DNA from: an uncultured Colwellia sp. | GTDB lineage: Bacteria > Pseudomonadota > Gammaproteobacteria > Enterobacterales > Alteromonadaceae | Length of the DNA stretch: 36,633 bases | Direction of reading: 5' to 3' | NCBI GenBank assembly: GCA_913063325.1 | Contig: CAJXYE010000049.1 | Location: 1 to 36,633 of the forward strand | In this document: one piece after another, positions 16,372-25,125 of the stretch | Position numbering within the stretch: the first letter of the stretch is position 1 | Layout: every line of letters begins with the position of its first letter | Program-made: the position numbers and the translations under genes | Notes under the pieces: generated by a model | The model's input: the letters and a program-made list of their open reading frames with translations, nothing else | Told to the model about the DNA's origin: nothing | The model's database searches: none

Positions 16372-17434
16372 TTTCACCCTTGTTATCTTTATTCATCGTG
16401 CTGTCACCTTGAATATTCTCTAATAATAAGGCTTTAAACATTCGATGATACTCGCCTTTATCTAGACGGCGGTTAAATGATTTACGATAGGAACGCCAAT
16501 ATTGCTTCTCTTTTTGTACAAAAAATGGCGTGCCAAAGTCATCAAAAACATCTTCCAGGTGCTCTGGTGAGAATTCGTTAATAAAAGTTGTCAGTGTTTT
16601 ATCAATTGCCTGAAAGATCTTACTTTGCTGGTCATTGTTATTGACTATTTGATTCTCTAACAAACTAACTAATTGCTTGATTTCCTGACTGTTATTATTA
16701 GCATGATTTGCTCCCTGATCCACGCTCTTAATAAGGTTTTTCTTCATCAAAATCACATCGCTATCATCGTCATCACTTTCTTGTGCAACAAAGGTTTCCA
16801 TAGTCTCTGCCTCTGTAGCAAATCTTTGCTCTTGTGAGGACGTTTGTTCATTTATATTTAAAGAGATTTCTTCATCTTTAAATGGGTCGTCTTCAAAAGG
16901 ATCATCAGAAAATACGCCACTCGCAGCAAAGTGTGGTGTTTTATCTTGTGTCATTGTTTGCCCTTTTACCCTGCCGTCATTGTCATCTATCATCACAATA
17001 GTATCTTCCAAGTCATCTTCATCAAGACTACTATGGGAAAAATAGGCTTGATAGTTTTTATCTGGATTCATTGCAATATCGTTATAGTTAGCGTTGTCGT
17101 CTTTTTCACTATCTACGTTCGTTACAACACTCACTAACATAATATAATCGCCGATACCGATAATAGTGCCATCTTCTATCTCGGCTCTTTTACCCGGCGC
17201 TAACGGGGCTCCTTGTATAGTGATACTTAACCCTGCAAAAGCATGTATCATCATTTTGTCTTTATACGCAACAAAGCAACCATGTTTTGCCGCCACTTGA
17301 CCACTACGGTCTGGTAACTGAATATCACAGTCAAATGCCGAACCAAAATTACCGCCTGTTTCAGACAAGGTAACTATGCGATTTGGCACACTTTCATTTG
17401 CAGGTATTTCAGTTAACTGTATTGTTATTGACAT
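16364..17434 (-). CDS. tagH: FHA-domain T6SS protein (TagH-like), degenerate FHA
   Basis: The 356-residue cytoplasmic protein has a forkhead-associated fold at about residues 15-103 (SETGGNFGSAFDCDIQLPD and GIGDYIMLV), a long acidic, probably disordered centre (about 110-260), and a conserved C-terminal domain (about 270-345) with SPEHLEDVF and YWRSYRKSFN, as in T6SS Fha/TagH proteins. Canonical phosphothreonine contacts look replaced: GR is Gly31-Ser32, SxxH is AAKH (48-51) and NG is Gln74-Gly75. No PpkA kinase or PppA phosphatase gene is in the cluster. A scaffold role without phosphothreonine reading is therefore likely, by inference. It follows clpV after a repeat-containing 124-bp gap. 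Confidence 0.88.
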   Translation of the reverse strand: MSITIQLTEIPANESVPNRIVTLSETGGNFGSAFDCDIQLPDRSGQVAAKHGCFVAYKDKMMIHAFAGLSITIQGAPLAPGKRAEIEDGTIIGIGDYIMLVSVVTNVDSEKDDNANYNDIAMNPDKNYQAYFSHSSLDEDDLEDTIVMIDDNDGRVKGQTMTQDKTPHFAASGVFSDDPFEDDPFKDEEISLNINEQTSSQEQRFATEAETMETFVAQESDDDDSDVILMKKNLIKSVDQGANHANNNSQEIKQLVSLLENQIVNNNDQQSKIFQAIDKTLTTFINEFSPEHLEDVFDDFGTPFFVQKEKQYWRSYRKSFNRRLDKGEYHRMFKALLLENIQGDSTMNKDNKGEND

Positions 17435-17459
17435 TTATATTACTGCTATTCTTTATAGG

Positions 17460-17479
17460 AATGAGCTAGGTAGCTCATT
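17460..17479. other. Perfect 9-bp hairpin upstream of tagH
   Basis: AATGAGCTA (17460-17468) pairs with TAGCTCATT (17471-17479) across a GG loop, 25 bp before the tagH start codon. It lacks a T-tract in the direction of transcription. It may be an RNA-processing site or an operator-like palindrome between clpV and tagH. Confidence 0.45.
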
Positions 17480-17488
17480 TTACTAAGA

Positions 17489-17551
17489 ATACCCGTTATC
17501 ATGCAAGATGCGAGTTCAGAGTGCTTGAGCACTTTGAATGGTAACGGGTAT
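17489..17551. repeat. 63-bp intergenic palindromic repeat (REP-like)
   Basis: ATACCCGTTA (17489-17498) is the exact inverted partner of TAACGGGTAT (17542-17551), and an inner stem AGTGCT/AGCACT (17520-17525 and 17528-17533) sits near the centre. The unit fills the clpV-tagH gap and looks like a dispersed palindromic repeat of the kind spread through marine gammaproteobacterial genomes. Only one copy lies in this window, so the dispersed character is inferred. Confidence 0.6.
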
Positions 17552-17558
17552 AAATGGC

Positions 17559-20165
17559 TTATGATGAAATGTTCACTTCAAAATCATTTCCATCAATACA
17601 TTTTACACTCACCGCGTTAATTTCTTTACCTTCACTTAACAAAGTAATGCATTGCTCTGCTAACCTCGGCATTAACGAACGGTTAATAATTTGTTCAATA
17701 CCACGAGCGCCAGTTGTAGGGTCATTATTTTTATTGACCACATAATTAATAAACTCTTGGTCATAATCAAAACTTGCTTTGTATTGTTCTACTAATTTTT
17801 TGCGTATGCGGTTAAGCGCTATTTCACAAATTTTACTTAGCTCTTCATCATTTAATGGGTAATAAGGTACCACAGTTGCTCTGCCTAAAAAGGCTGGTTT
17901 GAAATATTGCTGTAATGCCGGTCTAATTTCCTCAACCAGTTCTTCATTCGGTAAGCGCTCCTCATTCGCATCACAAACATCACAGATAGCCTGATCTGCG
18001 GCATTTGATGTCATAATGATAATGGTATTACGAAAATCGACATTTCGGCCCTCACTATCTGCAATACTGCCTTTATCAAAAATTTGATAAAATAAGTCAT
18101 GTACACCAGGGTGAGCTTTTTCCATTTCATCTAATAGTAACACTGAGTATGGATTACGACGTACCGCTTCTGTCAGCACCCCTCCTTTACCAAAACCAAC
18201 ATAACCTGCGGGTGCGCCTAATAACATTGATATTTTATGTTCTTCTTTAAATTCAGTCATATTTATAACGGTCATATCATTACTTCCGCCATATAATAAA
18301 TCTGTCAATGCTACCGCTGTTTCTGTTTTACCAACACCGCTTGGCCCACACATTAAAAATACACCGATAGGCTTGCGGCTATCGGTTAATCCAGCCCGAG
18401 ATATACGAATGCTTTTCGCTAATTCACTAATCGCAGTACTTTGACCAATAACACGTTTGTGTAAATTATCTTCAATAGTGAGAAGTTTTTTAACCTCATC
18501 ACTTAACATATTGCCAATTGGGATACCTGTCCATGAAGCAATAACTTGTGCGATGGTAATATCATCAACCATTGCATTCACTAATGGTTCGCCTGCTTGT
18601 AATGTTTCTAACTCTACAAGCTTTTGATTCAATTCCCTATGTTTAACTTCATCTTGCACATCATTTGTTAAATTCTCTGTCACTTGTGCTTGTAATGCCA
18701 AGACTGCCTCTACTAAAGCGAGCTCCTTTGCCCAGCGAGTATTCAATAATTCAAGTTCACCTTCAGCTTTGGTTATATTACTCGTTAGCGTGTCCACTTC
18801 GAATTTAACATCATCGAATACCGCTGACTCCCTTTGCATAACTTCAAGCTCGTTCTGCATATATTGCAAATTTTGCTCTAGACTTTCAATAGACTCAGGC
18901 TTCGCCCCTTGTGTTAACGCAATACGAGCACAACTGGTATCGAGTAAACTAATCGCTTTATCAGGTAACATACGCGCAGGTAAATATCGAATAGACAAAT
19001 TAACCGCAGCTTCAACCGCTGATTCTCGTATATAGACTTTGTGATGTGCTTGCAGTGACTCAGCTACGCCCCGTAACATCTGCAGTGCATCGGTAGCGCT
19101 GGGCTCTTCAATCTTAACCACTTGAAAACGACGTGTTAACGCGGGATCTTTCTCAAAATACTTTTTATATTCATCCCAAGTTGTTGCAGCTAAGGTTCTA
19201 AACTCACCCCGCGCAAGTGCAGGCTTTAGTAAATTCGCGGCATCATTTTGTCCTTCAGCGCCACCTGCGCCAATTAACGTGTGCGCTTCATCTATAAAGA
19301 CGACTATGGGTTTCTCTGAGTTTTTAACTTCACTAATCACATCCTTAAGACGATTTTCAAATTCACCTTTAACACTCGCCCCTGCTTGTAATAGCCCTAA
19401 ATCTAAACTATGAATTTCAATATCTTTGATTATCGCAGGTACTTCACCTTGCGCTACTTTAATAGCCAAGCCTTCTACTACGGCTGTTTTACCTACTCCT
19501 GGCTCGCCAACAAAAATTGGATTGTTTTGTCTCTTACGACACAATATATCAATCGCCGTTCTAACTTCTTGATTTCGTCCTAGCACATTATCCAGTTCAC
19601 CATCGCGTGCTGCTTGCGTTAAATTGGTGGTATATTTTGCTAAAGCATCCCCAGAGCTAGCACCTGTAGTACGCGCGCCAATGGACTGAGTTCCCGTTTG
19701 TGCTACTTTTAATTGTGATATTTGACTACGTAATGCGGATTCAGAAAGGTTTTCTAAACTTTTTAGTGACAGCGCTTTTACGCCTAATTCACTCACTTGT
19801 TGACTCGCTAAAATTAGATGCAAGGGTGTTAATTGACTATGTGAAAAATCAACGGTAGCAATTAGCCATGCAGATTTGACCAACTCAGTTAAATTACCGC
19901 TCAAGCTTGGTTGTCCCTCGAAGCCCTTGCCTAATTTTGCTAACTTGGTAGAAAGCTCTTTAATAACGGCAGCAGTTTCAATTTTCTGTTTTGCAAAAAA
20001 TTCAATGACCTCTGGTGCTGGTTTATATATTATTTGCAACAACCAATGCTCTAGTTCAATAGAAGGGTAATGTGAGTTCATTGCATCCCCTGCTGCAAGC
20101 TCTAAAGCCCGTTTTGTATCAGAGTCTAACTTCGCGATTAAGTTAGGTAAGTTTACTTGAGACAT
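17559..20165 (-). CDS. clpV: T6SS sheath-disassembly ATPase ClpV (TssH)
   Basis: The 868-residue AAA+ unfoldase recycles contracted TssBC sheath. It has the N domain (1-150), first AAA module with Walker A GEPGVGKT near 220 and Walker B VVFIDEAHTLIG near 290, a coiled-coil middle insertion (about 410-530), and second AAA module with GPSGVGKT near 607 and LLLDEMEKAH. The hallmark ClpV stretch ASWTGIPIGNMLSDE is present, and length fits ClpV rather than ClpB. An AAGGA site precedes the ATG, 4 bases after the tssG stop. The next gene, tagH, is reached through a palindromic repeat. Confidence 0.96.
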   Translation of the reverse strand: MSQVNLPNLIAKLDSDTKRALELAAGDAMNSHYPSIELEHWLLQIIYKPAPEVIEFFAKQKIETAAVIKELSTKLAKLGKGFEGQPSLSGNLTELVKSAWLIATVDFSHSQLTPLHLILASQQVSELGVKALSLKSLENLSESALRSQISQLKVAQTGTQSIGARTTGASSGDALAKYTTNLTQAARDGELDNVLGRNQEVRTAIDILCRKRQNNPIFVGEPGVGKTAVVEGLAIKVAQGEVPAIIKDIEIHSLDLGLLQAGASVKGEFENRLKDVISEVKNSEKPIVVFIDEAHTLIGAGGAEGQNDAANLLKPALARGEFRTLAATTWDEYKKYFEKDPALTRRFQVVKIEEPSATDALQMLRGVAESLQAHHKVYIRESAVEAAVNLSIRYLPARMLPDKAISLLDTSCARIALTQGAKPESIESLEQNLQYMQNELEVMQRESAVFDDVKFEVDTLTSNITKAEGELELLNTRWAKELALVEAVLALQAQVTENLTNDVQDEVKHRELNQKLVELETLQAGEPLVNAMVDDITIAQVIASWTGIPIGNMLSDEVKKLLTIEDNLHKRVIGQSTAISELAKSIRISRAGLTDSRKPIGVFLMCGPSGVGKTETAVALTDLLYGGSNDMTVINMTEFKEEHKISMLLGAPAGYVGFGKGGVLTEAVRRNPYSVLLLDEMEKAHPGVHDLFYQIFDKGSIADSEGRNVDFRNTIIIMTSNAADQAICDVCDANEERLPNEELVEEIRPALQQYFKPAFLGRATVVPYYPLNDEELSKICEIALNRIRKKLVEQYKASFDYDQEFINYVVNKNNDPTTGARGIEQIINRSLMPRLAEQCITLLSEGKEINAVSVKCIDGNDFEVNISS

Positions 20166-20169
20166 AGTT

Positions 20170-21210
20170 TTAATCCTTAACTAGGTGGTTCAGATAAACA
20201 ACAGGTTTATTCTGTTGCGAATTTTGTAAGTGAAAACCTCGCCCTAAACGGACAGTTTTTTCGATATCAGCTGAGAGTTGAATATTCTGAAACCAACTAT
20301 CTGGCGCTTTTAAATAAATAGCAATTTCAGTTTTATCACGTAAATAGCTACGAGTCATGCTTGCTAACTCTCGGGACCAAGCTGATTCATCGACCAAAAA
20401 CTTCAGATGCTCCTGCGACTTAGCTTCTAGCGTTATATTAACTCTTTGTTTAGATAACCAGCAGCATTGACCCAGTAGAAATCCACGGCCCAATTGATTA
20501 TTTTGTTGTAAAATCTGAACATCGTTTTTTTGATTTTTTAACGACGTCTTAGCTCCCAAACGTGTCCAATTTTCTTGATCAAGTTTATATTTGTTTAGTT
20601 GACCACTATCAATACTCACTTTTAACGAAAAATAGTCAGCTATTACTTGTTGTAAATCATCTAAAGAGCGATTGGGGCTGCCCAAAATCAGGCTATAACC
20701 TAGCCAATTCTTAACGGCTAACTCATCAGGTAAAGCCGATAATTGAGCAAGACAACTAGCTAGTTGCACTTGTGATTTTTTGTGATGCTTCTGTTGAAAT
20801 GTAGCACTATTAAAGTAGCGATCAATTTCATCGGTTAATAATAAGTGAGTTTTTTCTACGGTACGAACATACAGCTTAAAGTAGCGATCATTAAAAATAT
20901 TAAGAAAATCGGCTAGCGCATATCGTTCATCATGAAATGCGGTTAATAGCTCTTCATAGATATAAATAGGAACAACGCTGTAGCCCGATGTTAGTGATGT
21001 TTTACTGCTAGAGATAATTGCTTTTTGACCAATTAAGTCAAAATCACTAATTTCAGCCTCAATATTATTAGGCATAGGATCAGCTTCAATTATTAATTCG
21101 AAAGGTTGAGCTACTTTTGAGAAATGACGATTAAGCACTCGGACTAACTGTACTAAGTCAAAGTCTTCCGGTGTTTTCTGCACCTGCTCTATTAAAGAAG
21201 CTTGTTGCAT
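20170..21210 (-). CDS. tssG: T6SS baseplate protein TssG
   Basis: This baseplate wedge protein has about 346 residues. The visible family pattern is an N-terminal helix (FDLVQLVRVLNRHF), a middle gp6-like region with NIFNDRYFKLYVR replacing the usual FNHR-type motif, and a C-terminal WLSKQ/FLVDES region. I start it at ATG 21210, which overlaps the tssF stop as TAATG; the frame also opens 9 bases earlier at a GTG. Conservation is weaker than for TssF, but the place between tssF and clpV is standard. Confidence 0.9.
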   Translation of the reverse strand: MQQASLIEQVQKTPEDFDLVQLVRVLNRHFSKVAQPFELIIEADPMPNNIEAEISDFDLIGQKAIISSSKTSLTSGYSVVPIYIYEELLTAFHDERYALADFLNIFNDRYFKLYVRTVEKTHLLLTDEIDRYFNSATFQQKHHKKSQVQLASCLAQLSALPDELAVKNWLGYSLILGSPNRSLDDLQQVIADYFSLKVSIDSGQLNKYKLDQENWTRLGAKTSLKNQKNDVQILQQNNQLGRGFLLGQCCWLSKQRVNITLEAKSQEHLKFLVDESAWSRELASMTRSYLRDKTEIAIYLKAPDSWFQNIQLSADIEKTVRLGRGFHLQNSQQNKPVVYLNHLVKD

Positions 21211-23021
21211 TATAGACACAGTTGAGTGCCGTGAATTTTATCAAACTGTATCACTTCTCTACCTTTATCTGTCACTAGCGTCACTTCTAGTTCCACAAAA
21301 CGATCAAAGCTACAAAATCTTGCAAAAAATTGGTTCAAGAGGTGAATGAAAAGCCAGACGTTAACCGAATTTGAATGATCAAAAATAGCCACATCGATTC
21401 TGATTAGTGTGCCAGAGGTAAATATGTTCACACCATCAATAAAAACACGTGCAACTTTCTGTTGATATTCCACTTTTTGAATTGCCCCCGCGAGTTCTTT
21501 TTGCTGAGAAGAACGACTAAAAACCGATAATAAGTTTCTTAGCTTTTCAGCTGGGTCATTAACGTTGATCAAAGAACTAAAGTTCGTACTTAATAACTCG
21601 ATAAGATACCAATGTAACTTCTGAGACTCATTGGGATAAAGTGGTACGCTTGGAATATTGTGCGTAACTAGTTTTCCGGCCAGTTCAATGGAACCAGAGA
21701 ATTTAGCTTCATTGCCTGCGGTAATTGAACTCGGCGAACGACCATTACAGCACACTAATTCCGTAGACAATAAGTGCTGTTGTGTGAGCTCATTTTGATT
21801 ATTATTTGCGGGGTCAAAGCTTATCGATAAGTGGTGTTGAAACTTCCTATCACTATTGATATGACTTTCACTAAACCAAAGTAAAGGGTGATCTTGATCA
21901 AAGTAGCGTTTAGCAAATAAAGGGGTTAATGGGTACTCACCATCGGGTTTAACTTCTTTGACATTTTCTACGGCAATAATTTCTATATTACTTTCTTGGT
22001 TACTGACATCAGGATTTATCGGAACCGATAGTTGTTGATGTGAGTAATATATAGGTTCAGCTCGGTGAGTAAATTGGTTAACAACGAGGGCAGTATTTAA
22101 TTGAAAAATACTGCTATCAAATAAACCAATATATTCTGTTGGAATATCTTTTACAAAGAAGCTTAGTACCACTTCATTGCTGTTTAGCGCTAAACAGGCA
22201 TTATGCAGTCCTTGAAGATGAAAATACTTTCTCTTTTCACCATAATTCAAATATTCCAATAACATTTGATAAGCACTGAATTCATTTGCTTTTTTATCGA
22301 GTACATTAAAATCAGCGTCAAGACAGCGAGGCTTAAAAGAGGACTTATCTAGTAATATTTGTTGGGTGAAATTAGCATCCGACACTGAGATAAACAATAA
22401 TTGCGACAGTAACAATTCAATTAAAGCCGTAGCTCCTTCACCAAATCCATTAAGATATAGGCTTAGTGAGTCAGGCATCACTTGCGAAATCATCGCTTCA
22501 GGGTCATTGGTATTAATTTTCAATTGTATGACCGCATTGGCATCATGCTTTATCGGTAAATCAAACGGAAAAGGTGCGTATCTAGCACTCACGTCATTAA
22601 GCGTTAATGGAGAGAATAAAGTATCATTACAAAACTTAAATTGGCATACCTGACTACTTTGATTGTTAACTTTAATTTCTTCGTGCTTGGAAATATTTTC
22701 GGGCTCAAAAAAAGCATTATAATCAGCTTCAAACTTAACACTCATAATAGAAGGCATGAGCTGATTAAAAGAAGGATACAAGACCGAACACACCGCATTG
22801 GATAGATGAGGTAACTGCTGATCTAACTTCATTTCATTTTTGGCACTTAGCAGCGCAACTGATTCCAATAAACGGGTAATATTTGGATCTTCATAATGCT
22901 TTTCATTTAAATGCATACTATTCGCTGCATCTGCATGTTTAGCTTTAAAAGTACTGCCAGATCGTCTAATTAATGATAATTCTCGTTCAAAATAACGATT
23001 GAGTAATTCAGACAATTTCAT
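21210..23021 (-). CDS. tssF: T6SS baseplate protein TssF
   Basis: The main baseplate wedge protein (about 603 residues) pairs with TssG and TssE. It begins KLSELLNRYFERELSLIRRSG, matching the family N terminus, then EDPNITRLLESVALLSAK, and ends with the conserved GTLIRIDVAIFDHSN, HLLNQFFARFCSFDRFVELEV region. I prefer ATG 23021; the frame extends to a GTG at 23045, but the extra eight residues do not fit the family. The start lies inside the end of tssE (overlap of 14 bases), implying coupled translation. Confidence 0.93.
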   Translation of the reverse strand: MKLSELLNRYFERELSLIRRSGSTFKAKHADAANSMHLNEKHYEDPNITRLLESVALLSAKNEMKLDQQLPHLSNAVCSVLYPSFNQLMPSIMSVKFEADYNAFFEPENISKHEEIKVNNQSSQVCQFKFCNDTLFSPLTLNDVSARYAPFPFDLPIKHDANAVIQLKINTNDPEAMISQVMPDSLSLYLNGFGEGATALIELLLSQLLFISVSDANFTQQILLDKSSFKPRCLDADFNVLDKKANEFSAYQMLLEYLNYGEKRKYFHLQGLHNACLALNSNEVVLSFFVKDIPTEYIGLFDSSIFQLNTALVVNQFTHRAEPIYYSHQQLSVPINPDVSNQESNIEIIAVENVKEVKPDGEYPLTPLFAKRYFDQDHPLLWFSESHINSDRKFQHHLSISFDPANNNQNELTQQHLLSTELVCCNGRSPSSITAGNEAKFSGSIELAGKLVTHNIPSVPLYPNESQKLHWYLIELLSTNFSSLINVNDPAEKLRNLLSVFSRSSQQKELAGAIQKVEYQQKVARVFIDGVNIFTSGTLIRIDVAIFDHSNSVNVWLFIHLLNQFFARFCSFDRFVELEVTLVTDKGREVIQFDKIHGTQLCL

Positions 23022-23421
23022 TCTCCATCGAAACACTAAAATCACTAATATTTAATTTACTATTCAATTGAAACGCTTGTCCATCAACTAAGTCACCAGC
23101 AATAGTAAATCGTATGGTATTACTCTTATCTTTATCTACCAGAATATCCACTTCTACATTTTCTATTCTGTGTTCAAAGCTGGCAATAAGTGCTTTAATT
23201 CTTGAAGTAAAAATATTTTTTCCCATTTGATAATTTAAACTTTGAATATCTTCAACACCAAAAGCAAAAATAGAGTGCTTTGATTCAACTAAACGGGGAT
23301 CTAAAATAAGCAGAGGAGCTTCACTTTCTAATAATTGTTTTAAATTATATTTGATCGAGGTCACTAAGTGCGACTCTTCACTTGAATGTAATTCTTTTAA
23401 AAAAGTGCTTATAAATACCAT
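23008..23421 (-). CDS. tssE: T6SS baseplate protein TssE (gp25-like)
   Basis: The 137-residue protein is the gp25-like wedge component that primes sheath assembly. The pattern SIKYNLKQLLESEAPLL, then FGVEDIQSLNY, and a central FTSRIKALIASFEHRIENVEV matches the gpW/gp25 fold, in which an acidic pair near the last motif is conserved. The start overlaps the stop of tssC2 (TAATG) and its end overlaps tssF, so the three are tightly coupled. Confidence 0.9.
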   Translation of the reverse strand: MVFISTFLKELHSSEESHLVTSIKYNLKQLLESEAPLLILDPRLVESKHSIFAFGVEDIQSLNYQMGKNIFTSRIKALIASFEHRIENVEVDILVDKDKSNTIRFTIAGDLVDGQAFQLNSKLNISDFSVSMENEIV

Positions 23422-24836
23422 TAACCTGCCTCTCCTAATTCTGTGGTCAGCAGAATTTGTCCAGCGAACATGTCAAATTGATATTGCGGCTGTAAATAAA
23501 CCTCACAAGAGAATTCTCCCGGAGAATGCTCCGACTCTTTTACTTTAACTTTAGCGCTTCTTAAAGGGTATTTAGACAATGTTTCATCATTTGCAGACGA
23601 AACATTTGATACGTATTTACTCAACCATTTGGACAAATGTAACTCACATTCATTGGCATTAAGGAAACTGCCTAAAACATCGCGAATTTGTACTTTTAAA
23701 TAATGTGCAATGCGGCAACAAATTAATGTCGTTTGAATCAAGGAAAGCACTTTATCATCACCACTATTTTGGCCTGACCAAACAGAGTGATTATCCATAA
23801 AATAATATTTTTTTGTTAAAGGGCTATGCGCTAGAGGTATAAAGCCCAATTTGGCATAAAATTGCGCAATATTACCGAATAAACGAACATTGGGTTGCGG
23901 CGTAAGCCAATTATGTTGCACGCCCGTATCAGGTAAATTAATCACCGCACCTTGCAACCGGTCATTCCAACGAGACTTTAAAAAACCAAACCAACTGATG
24001 CGATTAAATTCCCGAACAATTGTTGATACAAAAGCAAAGTGCGCCAATCCATAAAGCCCCTTTTGTTTATCATGTGATATTTCATTAAATAAAAAGCCAC
24101 AACCGTGATTTTTATACAAAGATCGTAACTTAACTTTGGGCATCGCTAAGCCTATGAATCGACTCGACGCCATACCCCTTAGCTTTTGCCAGCTCTGATA
24201 ATCAGGTCCATCTACAACACGTTGAACACGATGGGTATCTGTTAACCACTGCGCGCCCGCCTCGCCAAAAAAAGTTTCATCTGGAGATAAAATAAAAGGG
24301 CATAAACATGATTGCCCTAACGCACCTAATAGCTCAAGCGTATATAAATCATCATAATCACTGTAGTCATTTAACTCCGTAGAGACTTGGTGGTCGATAA
24401 TAATAGTGCCGAATGGCTCTCCGCCCAAGGTATTGAGCTCATTATTGGCAACTTTATTATATAGCTGACTACGTTTTAAACTACTTGATAAATTAACATC
24501 ACTCGAAATGGTATTCCAATCAAAATCAAGGCACTTTATTTTGACTCGATTTTTATTGAACGGAACACTAACTAAATTATTTAAGCCTAGCCATCTTGCC
24601 TCAAGTGCGGTGAAATTAGAGTGCTGCATAATTTTAGAGAGTTGGTTACTTAATGCAGAATCAATCTCAGCGATAAGTGTAACGAGTAAGGCTTTAAATG
24701 TGTCAGCTGACAATGACGATATTAAACCCTGATCTAATTCAGCCAACAGTGCCAAAGCTTGTGGTAAATATTGGGGGTCTTCACTATTTAACGTATTCAG
24801 CTTTGTTAACCAAACAGCATTGCTCTTTATTTTCAT
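23421..24836 (-). CDS. Second TssC-like sheath protein (ImpD/TssC40 type)
   Basis: The 471-residue protein is a divergent paralogue of the sheath large subunit. It shares the family order with TssC: an N-terminal helical region (LSNQLSKIMQHSNFTALEARWLGLNNLV), the LRGMASSRFIGLAMPKV segment, and CRIAHYLKVQIRDVLGS near residue 375. It lacks much of the close similarity to the tssC product. Systems such as that of Agrobacterium also carry two TssC types, one pairing with TssB. Here no second TssB exists, so this copy may act at the baseplate end of the sheath or be accessory; that is inference. It opens the tssC2-tssE-tssF unit after a 289-bp gap that carries a hairpin. Confidence 0.85.
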   Translation of the reverse strand: MKIKSNAVWLTKLNTLNSEDPQYLPQALALLAELDQGLISSLSADTFKALLVTLIAEIDSALSNQLSKIMQHSNFTALEARWLGLNNLVSVPFNKNRVKIKCLDFDWNTISSDVNLSSSLKRSQLYNKVANNELNTLGGEPFGTIIIDHQVSTELNDYSDYDDLYTLELLGALGQSCLCPFILSPDETFFGEAGAQWLTDTHRVQRVVDGPDYQSWQKLRGMASSRFIGLAMPKVKLRSLYKNHGCGFLFNEISHDKQKGLYGLAHFAFVSTIVREFNRISWFGFLKSRWNDRLQGAVINLPDTGVQHNWLTPQPNVRLFGNIAQFYAKLGFIPLAHSPLTKKYYFMDNHSVWSGQNSGDDKVLSLIQTTLICCRIAHYLKVQIRDVLGSFLNANECELHLSKWLSKYVSNVSSANDETLSKYPLRSAKVKVKESEHSPGEFSCEVYLQPQYQFDMFAGQILLTTELGEAG

Positions 24837-25078
24837 ACTATTATTAGGGTCTACTTATCATTCAGTTAAGCAAAGTATTGCTTTTGAAAAAGGAAATAAA
24901 AAGTGTGTTTTCTTTATAAATGCGATTTTAAAAATGCACTATTAATAGGTGTTATTTTAGACTGAACTTACGCTATTTCATTATTCAAATAGTTCGAGTA
25001 ACACTGACCTCTTTACCACGAATAACGGAGTTGTTAATCGTCAAACAAAGGTAAAAAAAATTATCCGCGAACTTAAAT

Positions 25079-25115
25079 AGCGTTAAAGCATAATGATGAA
25101 TGATGCTTTAACGCT
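25079..25115 (-). terminator. Strong hairpin between tssC and tssC2
   Basis: AGCGTTAAAGCAT (25079-25091) and ATGCTTTAACGCT (25103-25115) form a perfect 13-bp stem with an 11-base loop, 10 bases after the tssC stop. The tail on the transcribed strand is ATTTAAG, so it is an imperfect intrinsic terminator. It lies in a 289-bp gap, the largest within the structural cluster. It probably dampens read-through from tssA-hcp-tssB-tssC into the baseplate and membrane genes. The rest of the gap (24837-25078) is AT-rich with no open frame; it may hold a promoter for tssC2. Confidence 0.7.
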
Positions 25116-25125
25116 TTATTAAGTA

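Noticed and set aside
17554..17745. 63-codon + strand frame over the clpV end
   Set aside because: It lies antisense inside clpV and has no family resemblance.
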